Source: Acidobacteriota bacterium (GTDB lineage Bacteria; Acidobacteriota; Terriglobia; Terriglobales; Acidobacteriaceae). Taken from it: a DNA stretch of 64,000 nucleotides. The stretch lies in assembly GCA_013289795.1 (NCBI GenBank), contig JABCZH010000002.1, positions 372,001 through 436,000 on the forward strand, given 5' to 3'. Shown piece after piece: positions 59,716 through 64,000 of this stretch (position 1 is its first letter; each line of letters begins with the position of its first letter). The position numbers and the translations under genes are program-made. Under the pieces are notes generated by a model. That model was given only the letters and a program-made list of their open reading frames with translations, had not been told where the DNA came from and made no database searches.

Positions 59716-60776
59716 GGTTTGCGCGCCGCCAACCTGGCCGCCATCGACGCGATGTCCCGGGCAGCGTTGGGGTGGGACAGCTTGCGGGCTGCCTCCGCCA
59801 TTCTCTTCAGCCTTGACGCATCCGCCAGGAGCGAAAATACGGTCTCGACCAGAGTCTCACGGGTAAGCTTGGTTTCTTCCAGCATGACCGCCGCTCCAGC
59901 GCGTTCGAGAGCTTCAGCATTACGTTTCTGATGATCGTCGGCGGCGCGGGGAAAAGGAACGAATACCGCCGGCTTCCCTGCCGCCGTAATTTCGGCGACC
60001 GTGCTGGCTCCGGAGCGGCAAATCAACAGGCTCGCCCTCGCGAAGGCTCCAGGCATGTCGTCGATAAAATGGTGAGCTTCCACCGCTCCGCCCAGCTTCG
60101 CGTACGCAGCTTGTACATCGTTGAAGTCACGCTCACCAGTTTGGTGGACGATCCGCAGCCCGGGGACCCGCAGTAGCAATTTTCCGGCAGAATCCATCAT
60201 CACCCGATTAATTGCGTGTGCTCCCTGGCTCCCGCCGAAGACCAGGACCGTGGGAGTCGCGGGTTCGCTGGCGATATGAAAGAATGCCTCGCGCACCGGC
60301 ACTCCCGTGACTTCGCAGCGGCGAAAGTATCTTCCAGTTTCCTCGAAATGCACCGCCGCACCTGAGACGAACCGGGCCACCACCCGATTGGCAAAGCCGG
60401 GGACGAAATTCGGCTCGAATACCAGCGTCGGAATCCGCATGAGCACTGCGGCCAGCATTCCCGGTCCGGAGGCGTATCCACCCACACCGATGACAACATC
60501 TGGGTGAAACTCGCGAAAGATCCGCCGCGCTTCCCAGACCGATCGTGGCAGATCAGAGAACGTCCGTAGGCGTGTGGCTAGGCTGACATTCTTGAGCGCG
60601 CCTACTTGCACTAAGCGCAAGGGGAATCCAGCCGCGGGAACCAGGCGGTTCTCAATCCCACGCGCCGTACCAATGAACAGAGTCTCGGCGTTGTACTCTT
60701 TCTGAAGTTGCTGTGCGATGGCAAGGGCGGGAATCACGTGCCCTCCCGTCCCGCCTCCCGCCAGAATAGCCCGCAT
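59712..60776 (-). CDS. murG: Lipid II synthase MurG
   Basis: UDP-N-acetylglucosamine transferase that converts lipid I to lipid II at the inner face of the membrane. A 354-residue GT28 protein with [16 protein letters not shown] (glycine-rich donor loop), [29 protein letters not shown] and the acceptor loop [24 protein letters not shown]. It is the third gene of the leftward cell-wall group here. Its stop codon lies in a palindromic repeat. Confidence 0.97.
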   Translation of the reverse strand: MRAILAGGGTGGHVIPALAIAQQLQKEYNAETLFIGTARGIENRLVPAAGFPLRLVQVGALKNVSLATRLRTFSDLPRSVWEARRIFREFHPDVVIGVGGYASGPGMLAAVLMRIPTLVFEPNFVPGFANRVVARFVSGAAVHFEETGRYFRRCEVTGVPVREAFFHIASEPATPTVLVFGGSQGAHAINRVMMDSAGKLLLRVPGLRIVHQTGERDFNDVQAAYAKLGGAVEAHHFIDDMPGAFARASLLICRSGASTVAEITAAGKPAVFVPFPRAADDHQKRNAEALERAGAAVMLEETKLTRETLVETVFSLLADASRLKRMAEAARKLSHPNAARDIASMAARLAARKP

Positions 60777-60845
60777 GCAGTGACTATAAACCGGAAGCTA
60801 GGACACGTGGGCCGGGCCAGGTTGACACTTCAGGGGCGGGTGTTC

Positions 60846-61937
60846 TCACTCCGCTTGTTTCGAGATATTCAGCAGCACACCCACGCTCGCCAACGCAAAC
60901 AACAACGAAGAACCGCCATAAGAGACGAACGGCAGCGGGATTCCCTTGGTCGGCATCAGGCCCAGCACCACACTGATATTGATGAACGCCTGTACTACGA
61001 TCATGCTGGTGATGCCGACCGCAAGCAGGCGTCCGAACATGTCGTGGGTTCGCAAAGCGGTGCGAGTGCCGCGCCACAAGAACACGGCAAACAGCATCAC
61101 GATGATCAAAGATCCCACCAGCCCCAGTTCTTCCGCCGTTACCGCGAAGATGAAGTCCGTGTGAGGCTCCGGCAAATAGAAAAGCTTTTGCTTGCCTTCC
61201 ATCAAACCGACGCCGGTGATGCCGCCCGTGCTCACCGCAATCAACGACTGGATGATGTGAAAACCGCGGCCCTGTGGGTCAGAATATGGATTCAGAAATG
61301 CCAGCATGCGGTCGCGGCGCCAGGCCACGTGGAAGATCAGGAAATACAACGGTAACAACGAAACCAGAAAGCCGTAGCCTAGGTAGCGCATCTCCATGCC
61401 GGCGACGAACAGAACGCAGCCGGTGATGGCGGCGCAGGCAATGGCGGTACCCAGGTCGGGTTGGGCCACGATCAGGCCGATGAAAATGAGAGTCGGCACC
61501 ACCGCGGGCAAGATGGTATTGCGCCAATCGCTGATCGCCTTGGTGCGGTCCGCGAGAAAGAATGCCAGAAACAAGATGAGCGCGGGCTTGGCCATTTCCG
61601 AAGGCTGGAAGGAGAGCGGGCCCCAGTGCATCCAGCGATGAGTGTGATGAGCGCGGTCGAGGAAGAAGACCGAAATCAACATCAGGGTAGTGATGCCCAA
61701 CAACGAAAAAACCACAGCCGGGTGCTTGTAGCGGCGATAGTCGATCTTCATCCCGGCAACCATCAGCAGAAGCCCGGCGGCGGCCCAGCCCAGTTGCTTG
61801 AACAGAAACACATAGGCCGACCCATAGCGCTCCTTGGCCATGACCGCGGAAGCGCTGAACACCATGACCAGACCCACGAAGATCAGAAACAGGGTCACGG
61901 CGAACAGCCAACCATCGACGCTGACTCGCTTTGCCAT
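60846..61937 (-). CDS. ftsW: FtsW glycosyltransferase (SEDS family)
   Basis: A 363-residue polytopic protein (about ten membrane segments) that polymerises septal peptidoglycan. It has the SEDS features MVFSASAVMAKERYG, PSEMAKPALILFLAFFLADR, VAQPDLGTAIACAAITGCVL, EPHTDFIFAVTAEELGL and the late GLMPTKGIPLPFVSYGGSS. The ribosome site is weak. Upstream, an antisense gene separates it from murD, whereas these two are usually adjacent. It precedes murG by about 70 bases. Confidence 0.96.
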   Translation of the reverse strand: MAKRVSVDGWLFAVTLFLIFVGLVMVFSASAVMAKERYGSAYVFLFKQLGWAAAGLLLMVAGMKIDYRRYKHPAVVFSLLGITTLMLISVFFLDRAHHTHRWMHWGPLSFQPSEMAKPALILFLAFFLADRTKAISDWRNTILPAVVPTLIFIGLIVAQPDLGTAIACAAITGCVLFVAGMEMRYLGYGFLVSLLPLYFLIFHVAWRRDRMLAFLNPYSDPQGRGFHIIQSLIAVSTGGITGVGLMEGKQKLFYLPEPHTDFIFAVTAEELGLVGSLIIVMLFAVFLWRGTRTALRTHDMFGRLLAVGITSMIVVQAFINISVVLGLMPTKGIPLPFVSYGGSSLLFALASVGVLLNISKQAE

Positions 61938-62074
61938 GAGATTTCATTGCACCACGGGGAAGGGCCGAGGGGAGGATTCTTGTTGAGGATTCCCGTGAAA
62001 ACAGGTGACTCTCTTGGTACGCGACCCGAGATATAGTTGTGAGGGCTGAGAATCGACGACGGGACAGGCTGTAC

Positions 62075-62863
62075 ATGCACCTCACGGTTGTGGCGAAATC
62101 GGACGAACCTCCCATCAAAGCGCAGCGTGTAGCCGACGCGAACCGGGTCGTAGAGCATTTCGGTGACCGGATTTTCGATCTGCGACTGCTATGTTTCTTC
62201 GATGATCAGGACTGGCAATCGATAAGGGATCAGTGCAAATGGAACCGAGGCCTCTTCACCTTATGCAAGAGGCGACATTTGTTCCCCCAGTGGGGAGAGT
62301 GGCCAGGATACTTGCAAGAACTGGTTGTCGAGACTGATCTCGTTTCATGGCGACCCAAGTATCTTTTTGACGGTGTGATCTATCTGCATGGAAGCACCAG
62401 CGCAGATCAGCACGGCTTAATTATGACGTTTGCACACGAGTTGCAGCATTCCATTCAGTACGCGAACGTGAGAAGGTTGTGGGCCGAGAACACACTACTA
62501 AACAATCTCCCTGAGGAGGTCTTTAGACCTCTAGGGCTGATGACATTCGACCTCCCGATCGAACGAGAAGCCAGGATCATCTCCAAACAAGTTGCCGAGA
62601 CGCTTTGCGGCCCGGACGTCATCAGTCAATACATCAAGAAGAAAATTGCAGAAGCAACCTACGAACATGACAAGCTGGACTGGCAATTTGTGAGCACCCT
62701 AGGTCCGTCAACTCCATGCGACTTGGCAGCCGATACCCATTCGCTTTTTAAGAAATTCAGACACTGTCGGGCGCAGTTTGAGGAGGTGCTTAAGGAGTGG
62801 CACGACGACGAAGACTTCAAAGACATTGATTTGGATACCCTTCTTGACGGGACGAATCAATGA
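62075..62863 (+). CDS. HExxH-motif protein of unknown function inserted in the murD-ftsW junction
   Basis: A protein of about 262 residues on the opposite strand to the cell-wall genes. The ATG at 62075 has AGG six bases upstream; a GTG at 62039 is possible. The central motif FAHELQHSIQYANVRRLWAE carries His121-Glu122-His125 of a zincin, and a later LPIEREARIISKQVAETLCG (Glu163/Glu165) could give the third zinc ligand. No signal peptide or membrane segment. Hand counts on one line show 28 of 60 G+C here against 40 of 60 in a murG line, so base composition is clearly lower. Its 3' end overlaps murD's stop by seven bases. No family was recognised. Confidence 0.6.
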   Translation: MHLTVVAKSDEPPIKAQRVADANRVVEHFGDRIFDLRLLCFFDDQDWQSIRDQCKWNRGLFTLCKRRHLFPQWGEWPGYLQELVVETDLVSWRPKYLFDGVIYLHGSTSADQHGLIMTFAHELQHSIQYANVRRLWAENTLLNNLPEEVFRPLGLMTFDLPIEREARIISKQVAETLCGPDVISQYIKKKIAEATYEHDKLDWQFVSTLGPSTPCDLAADTHSLFKKFRHCRAQFEEVLKEWHDDEDFKDIDLDTLLDGTNQ

Positions 62864-64000
62864 CCTGTCTCCTTCTGCTTTTCCGCTGCCATCGCTTTCA
62901 CCGCTTCCTTGAAGACCTTGCCCCGATGCTCGTAGCTGCGAAACTGGTCGAAGCTGGCGCAGGCGGGAGCCAGCAGCACGATGTCCCCAGGCTGGGCTGA
63001 CTCCGCGGCGCGCTCGATGGCGTTCTCAAGAGTCTCAGCAGAGACGATCTCTGCCGCTCCCTTGATTTGGGACTCGATTTTCGCGGCCGCCGCGCCGATG
63101 GTGTAAACCCGTTTTACCCGCTGCCGCAGCAGACCGTTAAGGACGCTGTAGTCGCTGCCTTTGTCCTTTCCGCCGAGAATCAGATGAATATTCGCGGGGA
63201 AAGATTCCAGCGCCTTGATGGTGGCGTCCACGTTGGTAGCTTTGGAATCGTTGAAGTATTCCACGCCACGTACGGTGGCAACGTACTCGAGCCGGTGTTC
63301 CACCGCTCTAAAACTGGCGACTGCCTTGCGAATCGGTCCGGCTTCGACCCCGCTCAGCGCGCCCACACACACAGCCGCCAGGACATTTTCTACATTGTGG
63401 GCGCCCTTTAGCGGGATCTCCGACAGCAGCATGATTTCCCGCTGACCCTTTGAGTCGCGAAATAGAATCTGACCTTCGCGAACGTAAGCCCCATGCTTCA
63501 CTTCTTTCTTCCGGCTGAACCAGAAGACGCCTGCTTTCGTCCTCGTCGCCATCTCAACGCAGGTGGGATCGTCGGCGTTTAGTACCGCGAAATCGTCCGC
63601 CTTTTGGTTCTCAAAGATGCGGGCCTTGGCGTCGGTGTAGGTAGCAAACGTGCGATGGCGGTCGAGATGGTCTGGAGTCACGTTGAGCACCACGGCAATC
63701 CTCGGATGAAACGTCTGAATGGTCTCCAACTGAAAACTCGAGACCTCGAGGACCGCAACGGTCTGGTTCGACGCTCGCTCCACCAGTGAAATCGCAGGCG
63801 TCCCTATGTTGCCGCCGACCACGGTGGATAGTCCGCCAGCCGCCAGGATTTCCCCCGCCAGAGTCGTCGTCGTGGTTTTTCCATTCGAGCCGGTGATGGC
63901 GACGATCTCTCCGGGAAAGAATTCTGCCGCCAATTCGATTTCGCCGATGACCTGCTCACCCAGGGCACGAGCCTGAACCAGCGGCGGCGCATCTACCGGC
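62857..64000 (-). CDS. murD: UDP-N-acetylmuramoylalanine-D-glutamate ligase MurD (5' part missing)
   Basis: The frame is open to the right edge; only the N-terminal UDP-binding domain is missing. It adds D-glutamate to UDP-MurNAc-L-Ala in the cytoplasm. Motifs: the ATP loop VAITGSNGKTTTTTL, VLEVSSFQLETI, LNVTPDHLDRH, AEHRLEYV-type VEHRLEYVATVRGVEYFNDS, and the C-terminal LLAPACASFDQFRSYEHRG. The ATP and UDP-MurNAc sites of the central domain are intact. It is the first of murD-ftsW-murG here, with an antisense gene following it. Confidence 0.95.
   Translation of the reverse strand, partial: PVDAPPLVQARALGEQVIGEIELAAEFFPGEIVAITGSNGKTTTTTLAGEILAAGGLSTVVGGNIGTPAISLVERASNQTVAVLEVSSFQLETIQTFHPRIAVVLNVTPDHLDRHRTFATYTDAKARIFENQKADDFAVLNADDPTCVEMATRTKAGVFWFSRKKEVKHGAYVREGQILFRDSKGQREIMLLSEIPLKGAHNVENVLAAVCVGALSGVEAGPIRKAVASFRAVEHRLEYVATVRGVEYFNDSKATNVDATIKALESFPANIHLILGGKDKGSDYSVLNGLLRQRVKRVYTIGAAAAKIESQIKGAAEIVSAETLENAIERAAESAQPGDIVLLAPACASFDQFRSYEHRGKVFKEAVKAMAAEKQKETGH

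Noticed and set aside
61279-62118. A 279-residue minus-strand frame overlapping ftsW out of frame.
   Set aside because: It is a shifted-frame shadow of FtsW and runs into the HExxH gene; the true ftsW frame has all SEDS motifs.
1-64000. Search by eye for CRISPR arrays, insertion sequences, tRNA and rRNA.
   Set aside because: No regular repeat-spacer arrays, transposase genes, tRNA cloverleaf or rRNA sequence were recognised; a tRNA search program would be needed to exclude a missed tRNA.

Overview
The window looks like a chromosome segment of an Acidobacteriota member, probably of the Terriglobia/Koribacter type. This is inferred from gene content, not from a marker search: a very long Oar-like TonB-dependent receptor with a carboxypeptidase-regulatory N-terminus, MacB/ADOP-type permeases, a GWxTD protein next to a regulatory-domain β-barrel, many small secreted proteins of unknown function, and GC-rich coding sequence. 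No rRNA, tRNA, prophage, insertion sequence or CRISPR array was seen.

Layout. 0-7.7 kb (minus strand): a truncated ADOP permease, then the type IV pilus assembly operon HTH-pilM-pilN-pilO-pilP-pilQ closed by a terminator. 8.1-10.2 kb (plus): a DoxX-like membrane protein, a transglutaminase-like protein and a secreted coiled-coil protein. 10.3-13.8 kb: the Oar-like receptor. 14.1-17.2 kb: a YceI protein and two MacB-like permeases with no ATPase beside them. 17.5-18.6 kb: a small secreted protein and a Phd/PIN toxin-antitoxin pair. 18.6-24.6 kb: a fused MFS/spermidine-synthase-like protein, then a β-barrel protein and a GWxTD protein. 25.0-26.4 kb: a secreted galactose-oxidase-like propeller. 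26.6-31.8 kb (minus): a trehalose operon whose first gene fuses a two-TM sensor and HAMP module to trehalose-6-phosphate synthase, followed by OtsB, a DUF5752-like protein and TreT. 32.7-35.0 kb: an HlyD/MacA adaptor and a MacB-type ATPase with no permease, complementary to the two permeases at 14.7-17.2 kb. 35.0-39.4 kb: four or five secreted proteins.

39.5-44.4 kb holds the translation operon infC-rpmI-rplT-pheS-pheT. infC has to start at an ATC codon, PheT lacks its tRNA-binding OB domain, and three of its intergenic gaps are filled by different palindromic repeats. 44.8-50.2 kb: a MASE1-GGDEF cyclase, an aminotransferase, a CPBP protease, a frameshifted epimerase and a DUF6569/ARPP-1-like secreted protein. 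50.3-52.4 kb: an ECF-type sigma factor and an anti-sigma factor with a C-terminal propeller-like sensor, followed by a possible small structured RNA. 52.7-59.6 kb: a DUF885 peptidase, thioredoxin, LexA (apparently leaderless), a frameshifted secreted protein, MsrB, a bactofilin and an ABC-F ATPase. 59.7-64 kb (minus): murG, ftsW and murD of the division/cell-wall cluster, interrupted by an antisense, lower-GC gene for an HExxH protein.

Points of most interest: the sensor-HAMP-OtsA fusion, the HExxH gene inside the murD-ftsW junction, the ATC start of infC, the leaderless lexA with a direct repeat inside its promoter, the candidate three-hairpin RNA, and four families of word-like palindromic repeats in the intergenic spaces.
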